A DNA stretch of 33,803 nt from Deltaproteobacteria bacterium (GTDB lineage: Bacteria; Desulfobacterota; DSM-4660; Desulfatiglandales; Desulfatiglandaceae): positions 1-33,803 of the forward strand of contig JABGPV010000017.1 of assembly GCA_018644785.1 (NCBI GenBank), read 5' to 3'. Shown here piece after piece: positions 15,787 through 24,597 of this stretch. The position numbers were made by a program, and so were the translations under genes. Every line of letters starts with the position of its first letter. Positions within the stretch are counted from its first letter, which is position 1. Below the pieces are notes generated by a model. That model made no database searches, had not been told where the DNA came from, and saw nothing but the letters and a program-made list of their open reading frames with translations.

Positions 15787-17358
15787 ATGATCACGTTGCT
15801 GGATTACGGCGCAGGAAACGTCAGAAGCGTCATCAACGCCATCGAAAGTCTCGGCGAACAAGTCCATCTTGTTAAAACTGAAAATGATATCCTTTCCGCC
15901 GAAAAGCTGGTCTTTCCCGGGGTTGGCGCCTTCGGCAACATGATGAAAATTCTGCACCGAAAAAATTTTATCGCACCACTACTGGATTATCTCAAAGCCG
16001 ATCGTCCCTTCCTGGGCATCTGCCTGGGGCTCCAGGCCTTGTTTGAAAAGAGTGAGGAAGCACCGAACATTCCGGGGTTGGGGTTTATCCCGGGCGAGGT
16101 GCAACGCTTTTCCACTGACCTTTCAGTTCCCCACATCGGCTGGAACGGACTGAATATTCAACAACCATCCAGACTGTTCGCCGGTCTTGAAGGTAACGAA
16201 AAATTCTACTTTGTCCATTCCTACCACGTTAAACCCAGCACGGATGCCACCGTACTGACCACCACTGATTACGGCTATGGGTTTGTCAGCGCCATCCAGA
16301 AAGGAGACGTGACCGCCACCCAGTTTCACCCTGAAAAAAGCGGAAAATCAGGGCTTCGCATACTGGAAAACTTCATTAGGAAAGAGGGTAAAATGGCAAT
16401 GCCCCCGGAAATATCAAGTCGTACTTGCCTGGCCAAACGCATCATTGCCTGTCTGGATGTTCGCACCAACGACCGGGGAGATCTGGTGGTGACCAAAGGG
16501 GATCGGTATGATGTCAGGGAAAATGGCGATGTTCGGAACCTGGGCAAACCGGTGGATCTGGCACGGAGGTACTACCAGGAAGGCGCCGACGAAATCACCT
16601 TCCTCAACATCACCGGATTCAGGGATTTTCCGCTGGAAGATATGCCCATGCTTGACGTGCTGAGACAAACTTCCAAAAACGTCTTCGTCCCCCTCACCAT
16701 CGGCGGCGGCATTCGGGATTACACGGACAAGGACGGCAGAACCTATACAGCCCTGGAGGTCGCCGCAAAATATTTCAGGTCCGGCGCGGATAAAATATCC
16801 ATCGGCAGTGATGCCGTCCTGGTTGTTGAAGCCCATCTTAAAACTGGCCTGAAAACCGGCCGGAGCGCCATTGAAGAGATCGCCCGGGTCTATGGAAACC
16901 AGGCCGTGGTCATTTCCATCGATCCGAGGCGGGTATACGTGGAAAACCCTGAAGACGTCCAGCACCGGGTGATCAAAACGGACATCCCCGGGCCCAACGG
17001 CGAATCCTATTGCTGGTATCAATGCACCATCAAGGGAGGCCGGGAGGGTCGAGATCTTGATGCGGTCACGCTGGCACAGGTTTGTGAAACATTGGGTGCG
17101 GGTGAAATCCTGTTGAACTGTATTGACCGGGACGGCACCTCCTTGGGGTTTGACCTGGAACTCATCAATGCGGTCAAAGAGGCCGTTTCCATCCCCGTTA
17201 TTGCATCCAGCGGCGCCGGGTGCCCGGAGCACTTTCTGGAAGTCTTCAAAAAAACTGACGCCGAATCAGCCCTGGCCGCCGGAATCTTTCACCGCAAAGA
17301 AGTGCCCATCGGACAGGTGAAGAGCGAGTTGAAGAGTGAGGTGGAAATCAGAGTTTAA
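15787..17358 (+). CDS. Bifunctional imidazole glycerol phosphate synthase, HisH-HisF fusion
   Basis: 523 residues in one frame. Residues 1-205 are the class I glutaminase HisH with nucleophile Cys79 (GICLGLQ) and His181/Glu183 (QFHPEKSG). Residues 216-523 are the cyclase HisF with IIACLDV (Asp224), the second catalytic Asp in ISIDPRRV, TIGGGIRD and DRDGTSLGFD. Ammonia from glutamine is passed to PRFAR to give imidazole glycerol phosphate and AICAR in histidine synthesis. Bacteria normally encode two proteins; the single-chain order and the insert-rich HisF resemble fungal/plant HIS7. AAGGA precedes the ATG. No other his gene adjoins. Confidence 0.94.
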   Translation: MITLLDYGAGNVRSVINAIESLGEQVHLVKTENDILSAEKLVFPGVGAFGNMMKILHRKNFIAPLLDYLKADRPFLGICLGLQALFEKSEEAPNIPGLGFIPGEVQRFSTDLSVPHIGWNGLNIQQPSRLFAGLEGNEKFYFVHSYHVKPSTDATVLTTTDYGYGFVSAIQKGDVTATQFHPEKSGKSGLRILENFIRKEGKMAMPPEISSRTCLAKRIIACLDVRTNDRGDLVVTKGDRYDVRENGDVRNLGKPVDLARRYYQEGADEITFLNITGFRDFPLEDMPMLDVLRQTSKNVFVPLTIGGGIRDYTDKDGRTYTALEVAAKYFRSGADKISIGSDAVLVVEAHLKTGLKTGRSAIEEIARVYGNQAVVISIDPRRVYVENPEDVQHRVIKTDIPGPNGESYCWYQCTIKGGREGRDLDAVTLAQVCETLGAGEILLNCIDRDGTSLGFDLELINAVKEAVSIPVIASSGAGCPEHFLEVFKKTDAESALAAGIFHRKEVPIGQVKSELKSEVEIRV

Positions 17359-17487
17359 ATTCTGATACAATCACTTTGAGAGTTCATCTCTCACATTTAT
17401 AACACGTTGCAGTTGCAGGTTTTTTTGGGCTACAGATATATGTCGTTACAGAACAGACCCATGCCGACTACAAGGTTTCTTCTTTCT

Positions 17488-17785
17488 GTCCCGTAGGGAC
17501 GTATGAAAATAGCCCGGCAATTCATTGCCGGGATTTGTTCATGTAACCGTAATTAGTCCCGTAGGGACGGCAGAGCTTGAAAGCTCCATTCTTCAAACCC
17601 AGATATATCGATCATTATAAAAGACCTCGTTTTTCTTCAAAAAATCAAGGTATTCTTCTTTAAATGTGAAGGCTGATATGGGAATTTCCCACTCGTGATT
17701 TCTTTTCCGGCTATTTTCTGTCGTCCCGATGGGACTAAAAAATTCCGTGGTCATCAAACCCGGCAATGAATTGCCGGGCTATTTC
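17488..17785. repeat. Pair of inverted REP-like palindromes
   Basis: Palindrome CCCGGCAATTCATTGCCGGG (17513-17532) recurs in inverted orientation at 17759-17778, each with an adjacent ATAGC/GCTAT flank. GTCCCGTAGGGAC occurs at 17488-17500 and 17556-17568, and the variant GTCCCGATGGGAC at 17723-17735. The layout, with a transposase-like relic between them, fits a decayed REP/REPtron-type element. Confidence 0.7.
17593..17718 (-). pseudogene. C-terminal relic of a transposase-like protein (possibly Y1/REP-associated)
   Basis: An open frame ends at the TGA 17595-17593 and reads back through residues such as NHEWEIPISAFTFKEEY and FLKKNEVFYNDRYIWV, which look like the C-terminus of small transposases linked to REP sequences. 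No start or N-terminal catalytic part is present; upstream it merges into the second REP palindrome. Family assignment is from memory of similar tails and is tentative. Confidence 0.4.
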
Positions 17786-18712
17786 CATTTGAACCGCAGA
17801 ATATCGAATTGCGCCATCGGCGTGATCGAATTATGAAGTTCTCTCTAAATTTTGTTTGGCGATGCTTACACTTTTTGTAATAATTGAAATCAGTTGGTTG
17901 TTTTAAACAACAGACCAATAGCGGGTATGATGGGACCGTTCATGTTCACTACTGCGGAATCAAAGGTCTGTTTCCCAATAAAAATTAACCCGTTGCTCTC
18001 CAAGGAAGGTGGCAGGCCGTGCTGATAGTCCAACAACAGGGCGACTGCAAGATGTCGCGGCATTTAATCGTAACCGGAACGTCGCATTGTGCCATGTTCA
18101 AATGAAATATTGAGCTCATCTACCTACCCAGCACTACTTGATATATCTGAAATATTTACAGGTTCTCGCCTCTTGAATTCCACGTGTATCGTGGCCAGCG
18201 GTCCATCATCTGAACGAGGATATCACAGAGTTTGCTCGGGTTGTGTTTGATAGCAGTTATGTTGCGTGTATGATTATGTTGCGAGAGTGTTTATTCCCTT
18301 CACCGGAAGAGTGCCAGATCTATTCTTCTGTGGGCAAAAAATTACTTGACGGAACTATAATATAGGCAGACTTCCGTCACATAACGACAGTCTACAGATA
18401 AAGCGACCACAACATGTTGGGGGTCTCAAGCATTGCTCGGAGGCCTTTTTGAAATATTCACCGGTGGTGAGTTGTGTTTCATCTACCAACACCCTGCCCA
18501 CCTACTGTATCTAGAGGTATTTCCAAATCTCGGAGTATCAAAGAAATCGTTCAAAGACCCGAACGAAAAGGCCTAAAACCATGCATAATGCTCAGACTTC
18601 TTCAATCAAAACCCAGCAACCCGATGGCTTATCTCACTGTTTGGGTTAAACTTGAGGAAAGCCTTTCCCCACTATCCTGGTTCGCGACAATCAGAAAATT
18701 CCTACATCGGAC

Positions 18713-18790
18713 GCTCCGGCCAGCAGGCAGGGCCTTCGCGCTTCGCCTGCTTCAGCCCTTTGCCTGCGGCCCCCGCTCCCTGCGCTGAAA
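18713..18790 (-). repeat. GC-rich segment downstream of the first FGE gene, shared with the second
   Basis: Read on the minus strand it contains GCAGGCAAAGGGC and CCCTGCCTGCTGGCCGGAGC. The segment after the second FGE gene (about 24519-24580) has GCGGGCAAAGGGC and CCCTGCCAGCTGGCCGGAAC in the same order. Conservation outside the coding region suggests the two 3' ends share an origin or function; in diversity-generating retroelements such a segment follows the variable region. Confidence 0.55.
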
Positions 18791-18847
18791 ACCCGATGCC
18801 CATGGCGCTGACGCGCTCCAAAATGTAAAAAGGTGAAAACTCAAAAA

Positions 18848-20950
18848 CTACTGCGCCCTTGCGAGGCGGAAGCCCAGGTCGTTGCCGCTGACCCCAGGCT
18901 CACCCCTGAAGCGATTCGCCGTCCGGCAGTCCTTGGCGCCGTCAAACCAGCTACCGCCACGATAAACGCGATCACCACCTGAAGAAGATCCTGCTGGGTC
19001 GGTTACGGAACCTGATGGGAATCCCCCATACCTATCCTGACACCACTCCCACACGTTCCCGTGCATGTCATAAAGTCCCCACTTGTTGGGAGAAAATGTA
19101 CCCGCCGGGGTTGTTTTCATCCGATAATTCCCTTTCTTGCAATCCTTGCCGGGATAGTTCCCATTGTAATTCGCCTGCTTGGTGGTAAGGCAGTCACCCG
19201 TATAGAAGGGTGTCTTCGCACCAGCTCTTAACGCATACTCCCATTCGGCCTCAGTGGGCAGACGGTATTTGTTGGTCCTTTCCATCTGGTTGAGCTTTCG
19301 GATAAAGGTCTGCGCATCATTCCATGACACTTTTTCTACCGGACAATCATTTCCGCAGTTCTTGAAACCTGAGGGATTAATCCCCATGACCCGCTCCCAT
19401 TGCCCCTGGGTCACCTCCGTAGTCTGCATAAAAAATCCCCGGGTTAGGGTCACCCGATGCTGCGGGTGCTCATCTTGATAATATTTTTCCATGCCGCCAT
19501 ACTGACTTGCAACTTTCGATGGATCGATGGCGCTCCCCATCAGAAAGTTCCCCTGCGGAATATACACGAATTCCATCCCCAGGCTGTTACGCACCTTTCG
19601 CTCAATCGTCGACTGCATCGCCGCAAGCCGGATGTTTATGTTCTCATCCTTCCTCGCTGACAAAGTTACCCAACGTTTTTCCGTTTCATATCCTTCCGCA
19701 GAAACCTCCAAATGATACCGTCCCGGTTTCAATTCCATTCCCTGGTAAAATACCGGAGCAATGTTCAAAACCCGCACCCGGGCATCTTCAGGCACCGCCT
19801 CTATAAAGAGTCTCCCTTGACTCGGCATGGCCTCAATCAACTCCACATAAACGCTCATGCCACGTCCCGATTCCAGTCTAACCCGCTTTTCATAAGAATC
19901 ATAACCATCCGCCGCAATCAGTAACCGATGGCTCCCCGGTGAAACCGAAATATCATTCAACGGCGTCTTTCCCACCGGTCGGCCGTCTACCAGCACTCGG
20001 GCACCGGTCACATTGGCACTCACCGACAGGGTCGTGCGGCTTTCAGCCGGGAACGTGGCCGATACTGTAGCGCCGCGCGTTGCCAGTCGGAATACAAAAT
20101 CCCCTTTGTCCAAACGGATGTCTTTGATTTTACCGTACTGGGGGTGCTGCGCGGGGTTGTACTCGGGCACCTTGTTCTTTAGATAAAGCCCCAGCTCCTC
20201 CCCGGTAATATAGCCATCGGGAATGGGTTCTCTGTCTCGGCCTTCCAGAAGATCTAGGAAGGCCACTTTGAAGATACTGTGATCCGGCACCGGCTCATTG
20301 GCGCGGCCGGCGGTAATGAACTGCCGCACCGGTAGTTTGATGCTTTCAGAGATGTTCTGAGGAACCACACGTTCCCGCAGATTGAGAACAGATCCAGAGA
20401 AGCAGCTGTCAAACATAAACAGGACATGACGCGCCTTGACCTTCTTGGCCCAAGTCATCATGGTCTGCATATCAACACTTGACAGCTCAAAACCCATCGG
20501 ATCCGTTTCAGGCGACGGTGCGTCCACCATTACGAGATAACCCAGATCCTCGTTTGTGGCCATTTTCTCGGTATGGCCATGTCCGGCATAGTAAAAGAGA
20601 AGGCGGTTGTTCCTGTTCCTACCGTATTTGTAGCAAAAGCGGCCAAAGACCTCATTGAATGAACCCCGGGTCAGGTTTTTTTTGAGGGTCACCTTGAATC
20701 CGTTCCTTTTGAGGGCTTTCGCCACATCGTCCACGTCTCTTAAGGCGCCCGGAAGGGGGTCCCAGCCATTGCTGTAATTTCCGTTCCCCAGCACCAGGGC
20801 GTAGGAGTTGTTGTAGAGATGGATCTCTTTTCCTTCCGGCGTGGTGGCAACGACGCGTACCGCCCAGGCGGAAGTTGCGGCCCACAGGAGCGCGCACAGC
20901 ACAAGAACAAGAGAAGTGATGGCTTGCGATATGATCCCGGGGTGTTTCAT
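18848..20950 (-). CDS. Secreted caspase-like protease fused to PEGA repeats and an FGE-sulfatase domain
   Basis: 700 residues from ATG 20950, chosen for its GGAGA site and the signal peptide that follows; the frame stays open to 21070. Order: signal peptide (about 1-30); peptidase C14 caspase fold with catalytic His (FYYAGHGHTE) and Cys (LFMFDSCFSGS) intact; two PEGA-type beta domains (about 295-440); and an FGE-sulfatase/C-type-lectin-like domain to the end. That last domain lacks an obvious catalytic Cys pair, so it is probably a binding fold. The C-terminal stretch RGGSWFDGAKDCRTANRF to LGFRLARA matches the variable end of retroelement-diversified FGE proteins. Probably acts outside the cytoplasm. 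Confidence 0.87.
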   Translation of the reverse strand: MKHPGIISQAITSLVLVLCALLWAATSAWAVRVVATTPEGKEIHLYNNSYALVLGNGNYSNGWDPLPGALRDVDDVAKALKRNGFKVTLKKNLTRGSFNEVFGRFCYKYGRNRNNRLLFYYAGHGHTEKMATNEDLGYLVMVDAPSPETDPMGFELSSVDMQTMMTWAKKVKARHVLFMFDSCFSGSVLNLRERVVPQNISESIKLPVRQFITAGRANEPVPDHSIFKVAFLDLLEGRDREPIPDGYITGEELGLYLKNKVPEYNPAQHPQYGKIKDIRLDKGDFVFRLATRGATVSATFPAESRTTLSVSANVTGARVLVDGRPVGKTPLNDISVSPGSHRLLIAADGYDSYEKRVRLESGRGMSVYVELIEAMPSQGRLFIEAVPEDARVRVLNIAPVFYQGMELKPGRYHLEVSAEGYETEKRWVTLSARKDENINIRLAAMQSTIERKVRNSLGMEFVYIPQGNFLMGSAIDPSKVASQYGGMEKYYQDEHPQHRVTLTRGFFMQTTEVTQGQWERVMGINPSGFKNCGNDCPVEKVSWNDAQTFIRKLNQMERTNKYRLPTEAEWEYALRAGAKTPFYTGDCLTTKQANYNGNYPGKDCKKGNYRMKTTPAGTFSPNKWGLYDMHGNVWEWCQDRYGGFPSGSVTDPAGSSSGGDRVYRGGSWFDGAKDCRTANRFRGEPGVSGNDLGFRLARAQ

Positions 20951-20971
20951 GGGTCTCTCCTTAATCATATG

Positions 20972-20997
20972 CGTTCCCACGCGGGAGCGTGGGAACG
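20972..20997. repeat. REP-type perfect hairpin
   Basis: CGTTCCCACGC and GCGTGGGAACG form an 11-base perfect stem around GGGA, in the gap between the DUF4384 and caspase-FGE genes. It may lower readthrough or stabilise mRNA ends. Confidence 0.75.
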
Positions 20998-21005
20998 AGG
21001 GGTGG

Positions 21006-22205
21006 TTACGGGGTGGTGGTGAATTTCCAGACGGCCTCATAAAACCCGGTCCCTGAATCTGGGCTATCACTCACCGGCACCACCTTGATGGCACGCGTGT
21101 CCCGCGACAGTTGTTCCTGGGTTCCCCCGTACCCCCGCAGCCCCGAGCCCGCCGACCGGGTCTCCACCCGGCCCAAAGGGGTTTCGCTTGCGTAGACCAC
21201 AATCTGTTCTTCCCCGTAATTATTCATGACCTTGATGGCGAAACGGTCCCCCTCGCCGGGGACCCGGTAAAGCGTTCCCCCGGCAAACCGGCCGTTGCTT
21301 CTATAATCGTTGGGGAGGAGCTGGGTAATGGTCCCTTCCGAATCCACATTCATGATCCGGGCGTAAAAATCACGGTTGCCCATCATATGGACCACCACCT
21401 TCTGACCCTTGTGGTATGCTTTCTGCGGGGTCCAGACTTTCACGGTCAGGGGTCCTTGGGCAAACAGGGTCTGAGGGGCCTCTTTTTGTTCTTCAGACGG
21501 CTTGAGATCGTATTTCACCTCGGCCCTGATCCACACATGATACCGGCTGTCCTTGAGCCCGTGATCCTTTTGCGCCAGCACCGTGACAACCCCTTCCGCG
21601 CCGCTCTTGATGAAATCGTATTCCAGTTTTCCGTTTTTGATCAACGAGTTGGATTCAAGGCGCACGCGGGCCATTTCAAGGGCCTGCCTTTTGGCAATGG
21701 AAAAGGCCTCGGTCCGTACCTGCCGGGGGGTGGTGTCCTCCCCGAGATAGGCGTAGCTGTTCACTTCATGGATGGAGGAGCGCTTTTCCTCATCCGGAAC
21801 CACCTGGAGTTGCCGCAACGGAATTCCCGCCAATTTCTGACCGGAGGTCTTGCGGGCCGTTACATTCTGAAGCAAGGGGTATTGATCTTTCGGCTTCAAG
21901 ATTTTTCCGTCAAATGAAACCAGACCCGAGGAATCAAGGAAAACCTCCCCGGGGCCGACTGCTCGGTAGGTTTTGATGCCGTCGAGGGTAGAAAGCAGGA
22001 TGTTCGCTTCAGGCAGGAGCCGATATTTGTGGCCCGGTTGAAGATAGTCGTATTCTTCCAGCGGTCTACCGGCCGAATCGAGGAACTGTCCCTCAATAGC
22101 GATAACCTGCAGCCCCTGGGGGTTCTTTCCCGCAACCGGTGCAGCGCATAAAACAACCGAAATCAAAAACAGAACCATACAAATTGAACGTAACGAGGAC
22201 CACAT
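21006..22205 (-). CDS. Secreted DUF4384 domain protein
   Basis: 399 residues. Signal peptide to about residue 26 (ICMVLFLISVVLCAAPVAG). The middle has an alpha/beta region with IAKRQALEMARVRLESNSL. A DUF4384-like domain at about 255-350 reads LTVKVWTPQKAYHKGQ, RIMNVDSEGTITQLLPND and FAIKVMNNYGEEQIVVYAS. DUF4384 is a beta-rich domain of unknown function often found near kinases and caspase-like proteins. It lies 55 bp upstream of the caspase-FGE gene on the same strand, so the two are probably co-transcribed. Confidence 0.83.
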   Translation of the reverse strand: MWSSLRSICMVLFLISVVLCAAPVAGKNPQGLQVIAIEGQFLDSAGRPLEEYDYLQPGHKYRLLPEANILLSTLDGIKTYRAVGPGEVFLDSSGLVSFDGKILKPKDQYPLLQNVTARKTSGQKLAGIPLRQLQVVPDEEKRSSIHEVNSYAYLGEDTTPRQVRTEAFSIAKRQALEMARVRLESNSLIKNGKLEYDFIKSGAEGVVTVLAQKDHGLKDSRYHVWIRAEVKYDLKPSEEQKEAPQTLFAQGPLTVKVWTPQKAYHKGQKVVVHMMGNRDFYARIMNVDSEGTITQLLPNDYRSNGRFAGGTLYRVPGEGDRFAIKVMNNYGEEQIVVYASETPLGRVETRSAGSGLRGYGGTQEQLSRDTRAIKVVPVSDSPDSGTGFYEAVWKFTTTP

Positions 22206-22262
22206 GGTTTCCCGCCTTTTCGGATGGAACCGATGATGAATGTTGGTGAGAATAAATTGACA

Positions 22263-23972
22263 TCATACCACTGCAAAAATGTCAATCTTTTTCGTCTTTC
22301 CTTTGATCGGGGTGGGCGGCAGCTGTTTGACGGGGATATCTTTATCGATTCCCGCTAATGTCCGGTCACTGATGATAATTTCGGTGTCAAATTGCTTATT
22401 GAGGCCCTGGAGGCGTGAAGCCATGTTGACGGTATCGCCTACGAGCGAATAGGTTACCCTGTCTCCACCCCCGATGTTACCCGCCAGCACAGTCCCTGTG
22501 TGAATGCCGATGCCGTGTTTGAGTGGGGCATATCCCTGTCGGGCTAATCTCCGGTTCACGATTTTGAGCCGACTGCGCATACTGACGGCCGCCCTCACAG
22601 CCTGGCGCCTGTGATCCGGAACCGGAACGGGGGCCCCGAAAACCGCCTCAATTTCATCCCCTATATATTGCAACACAAGCCCTTTCCGCTCCCGGATCGC
22701 CGCAGACATCTCCACGAAATAACTATTCATGATCTTGACCACCTCTTTCGGGGGGAGTGCTTCAACCATTGGCGTGAAACCCCTGAGGTCGGCGAAAAGC
22801 ATGGTCACTTCCCGCATCTCCCCATTCAGGGGAATCTGGCCGGAGAGGATCTTGTCTCTCACTTCCCGGCTCACATAGCGGCCAAATGTATCCTTGACGC
22901 TCAAATAGCCCTGAAAAACCCTGGCTGAACAAACGACTGTCACGCCGATCATCGCAGCTGAGGGCCTGAGCACAAACCCTCCGGCCAGGCAGAGAATCAT
23001 CAGTGCCATCGTCCCCGTTATCATCCCCGCTCCCCATATGACAACCCGCAATGAAGAAGCCCTCCCTGTCAGAAGCAGCGTCAGCAATACCATCAGGACA
23101 GCCGGCGCCAGGAGGGAATAAGCCTGGTAAGGCACCGAGAGAAGCCTTCCGCTTCTCAGGGCCTCCACGACCCGGGCCTGGAAAACCACGCCCGCCTCAT
23201 CTTTAACCGACGTAGGCGTGAGGTGGCGGTCTTCAAAGTCAAAATCAATACCGATAACAACAATTCTGTCGGTGAATGTGGCTGGATCAGTTTTCAATGC
23301 CTGTTGGAAAGTCAATGTGGGAATACGCGCGGGGTTGCGCCAGTCAGGAATTGCCTCCGCGGGAGGCGGACCCCTTTTCCCCGACAGAAGCCAGGAAAAT
23401 GAATAGAGTTTTTTGTCTCCCTTTTTCGACGGGAAGGTCAAAGCCTGTTTGCGGCAAACACCGTCCGGGTCAGGCGTGATATTGAGATATCCGTACCCGC
23501 TCGGACCCAGGATCCTCTGATAAAGCACGAAGGGTCCCTTAATTCGACCGTTCCGGGAAATACCGTAACCGGAAATCAGACGACAACGCTTTGAGATCCC
23601 ATTGAGGGTTTTAAATACCTTTTTGTCATGATCCTTGTCGATTCGGTTCAAGGGGAACTGGGGAAGAATCATGTCCAACCCAATGGCCTCAGGCCGGCCC
23701 TGCTCAATCCTTTTAAGCAGCGGTACAAGGTGGGTCCCCCATAAGGCCAGAGGGGTTTGGGCGGTTGAATAATCGCTTTCTCCGATTAAAATAACCACCG
23801 GGTCGAGAACCTCCCGGGGCGTTCCGAGAAGCGGGGCTATTTTATCAAAGCACAGACCGTCCAGGTCTTTTCCAAAATCGGTGGCAGAAAAAATAACTCC
23901 TGACATCACGGCGAAAAAGAGGATAATGATGAACCACCACGCACTTTTGGCCTTTTCCGTTCTCAATTGCAT
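22263..23972 (-). CDS. CHASE2-domain class III adenylate/guanylate cyclase
   Basis: 569 residues from ATG 23972 (TTG 24002 also open). An N-terminal membrane helix, an extracytoplasmic CHASE2 sensor (about 25-290; GESDYSTAQTPLALWG, IVVIGIDFDFEDRH), three membrane helices, then a class III cyclase domain (about 380-569). Both metal-binding Asp motifs are present (LFADLRGFTPMV and YIGDEIEAVFG), as is the Asn/Arg motif VGDTVNMASRL. The position that usually holds the purine-reading Lys before IGD is Gln here (VLQYIGD), so nucleotide specificity is unclear. It stands 57 bp upstream of the DUF4384 gene and may sense the envelope for this island. Confidence 0.9.
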   Translation of the reverse strand: MQLRTEKAKSAWWFIIILFFAVMSGVIFSATDFGKDLDGLCFDKIAPLLGTPREVLDPVVILIGESDYSTAQTPLALWGTHLVPLLKRIEQGRPEAIGLDMILPQFPLNRIDKDHDKKVFKTLNGISKRCRLISGYGISRNGRIKGPFVLYQRILGPSGYGYLNITPDPDGVCRKQALTFPSKKGDKKLYSFSWLLSGKRGPPPAEAIPDWRNPARIPTLTFQQALKTDPATFTDRIVVIGIDFDFEDRHLTPTSVKDEAGVVFQARVVEALRSGRLLSVPYQAYSLLAPAVLMVLLTLLLTGRASSLRVVIWGAGMITGTMALMILCLAGGFVLRPSAAMIGVTVVCSARVFQGYLSVKDTFGRYVSREVRDKILSGQIPLNGEMREVTMLFADLRGFTPMVEALPPKEVVKIMNSYFVEMSAAIRERKGLVLQYIGDEIEAVFGAPVPVPDHRRQAVRAAVSMRSRLKIVNRRLARQGYAPLKHGIGIHTGTVLAGNIGGGDRVTYSLVGDTVNMASRLQGLNKQFDTEIIISDRTLAGIDKDIPVKQLPPTPIKGKTKKIDIFAVV

Positions 23973-24597
23973 CTTAATTCGGATGAAAAAATGAATTTCC
24001 AAAAACTTTGTCGATACATCAGTCTATCATATTCAGTATGAGTTTCAGTCCAAAACCAGACAATGTTGTCATTGACATCCACCCATAATGTCCCATATTC
24101 GCGACTCGCACGTACAGTCAGTATTTTGCAAGTTTCTTGAATTGGAGTAATAGATGACGAGGATCCAATTTTAGCAAATCAAAAATTTGTGCGCCTGCTG
24201 CTGAATCCCACGGGGAAGTGTTTTATTAGGAACGTCAGAAGCTCGAAGATGTGTGGTGAATCATAACCGTGTCGTCTGGCCCTGATGATGCTCAGCAAAC
24301 GCTTGATTCGACAATTTATCCAATACATCCCGCCCCCACCGCCTTTCTTTTTTCTCCACGCGCTTCATAGATTTTAGCCAAACGGTTCCCGAAAACTGGC
24401 GCAAAGACTGAGATAAAACCGAAGAGATTGCCGTTTTTCAAGGTCGGCAAAGAACTCAAAGAGCGGGTTGATTACCCTTGATACCCATCGCTCCGGGAAC
24501 GGACTGCAAAAGCCCGTTCCGGCCAGCTGGCAGGGCTACGCGCGCCCTTTGCCCGCGACCTCCGCTTAATGCAGAGGGTTAAAAGGGCCAAGGGGAA
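23973..24597. other. Non-coding region between the second FGE gene and the cyclase gene
   Basis: No gene is seen. It holds a hairpin GGAACGG (24496-24502)/CCGTTCC (24514-24520) and, from 24519 to 24580, the GC-rich segment shared with the other FGE gene. The rest (23973-24480) is AT-richer and shows nothing recognisable. The cyclase promoter must lie here. Confidence 0.6.
24496..24580 (-). repeat. Hairpin and GC-rich segment after the second FGE gene
   Basis: On the minus strand, after the FGE stop codon, comes GCGGGCAAAGGGC, then CCCTGCCAGCTGGCCGG, then a hairpin with seven-base arms (24514-24520 and 24496-24502) and an 11-base loop. Retroelement target genes commonly have a GC-rich homing sequence and a hairpin after the variable region. 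No template copy of the variable region is found in the window. Confidence 0.5.

Larger units (their letters stand above)
17359..18847. other. Long non-coding stretch between hisHF and the caspase-FGE gene
   Basis: Beyond the REP pair and transposase relic (17488-17785), I see no gene from 17790 to 18690. Just after hisHF there is a weak hairpin (TGAGAG 17377-17382 with CTCTCA 17388-17393) that could aid termination. From about 18713 to 18790 the sequence is GC-rich and resembles the region downstream of the second FGE gene. A 104-codon open frame at 18474-18788 has no protein-like features. Confidence 0.6.

Noticed and set aside
16414..17232. 272-codon frame antisense to hisHF
   Set aside because: Shadow of the HisF coding sequence; the sense strand carries all catalytic motifs.
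18474..18788. 104-codon plus-strand open frame
   Set aside because: No ribosome site, low-complexity composition and no family features; its 3' part is the GC-rich segment shared with the other FGE gene.
21111..21917. 268-codon plus-strand frame antisense to the DUF4384 gene
   Set aside because: Shadow frame; the opposite strand has a signal peptide and a recognised domain.
23973..24597. Search for a retroelement reverse transcriptase or template repeat next to the FGE genes
   Set aside because: No open frame or second copy of the variable-region sequence was found here or elsewhere in the window.
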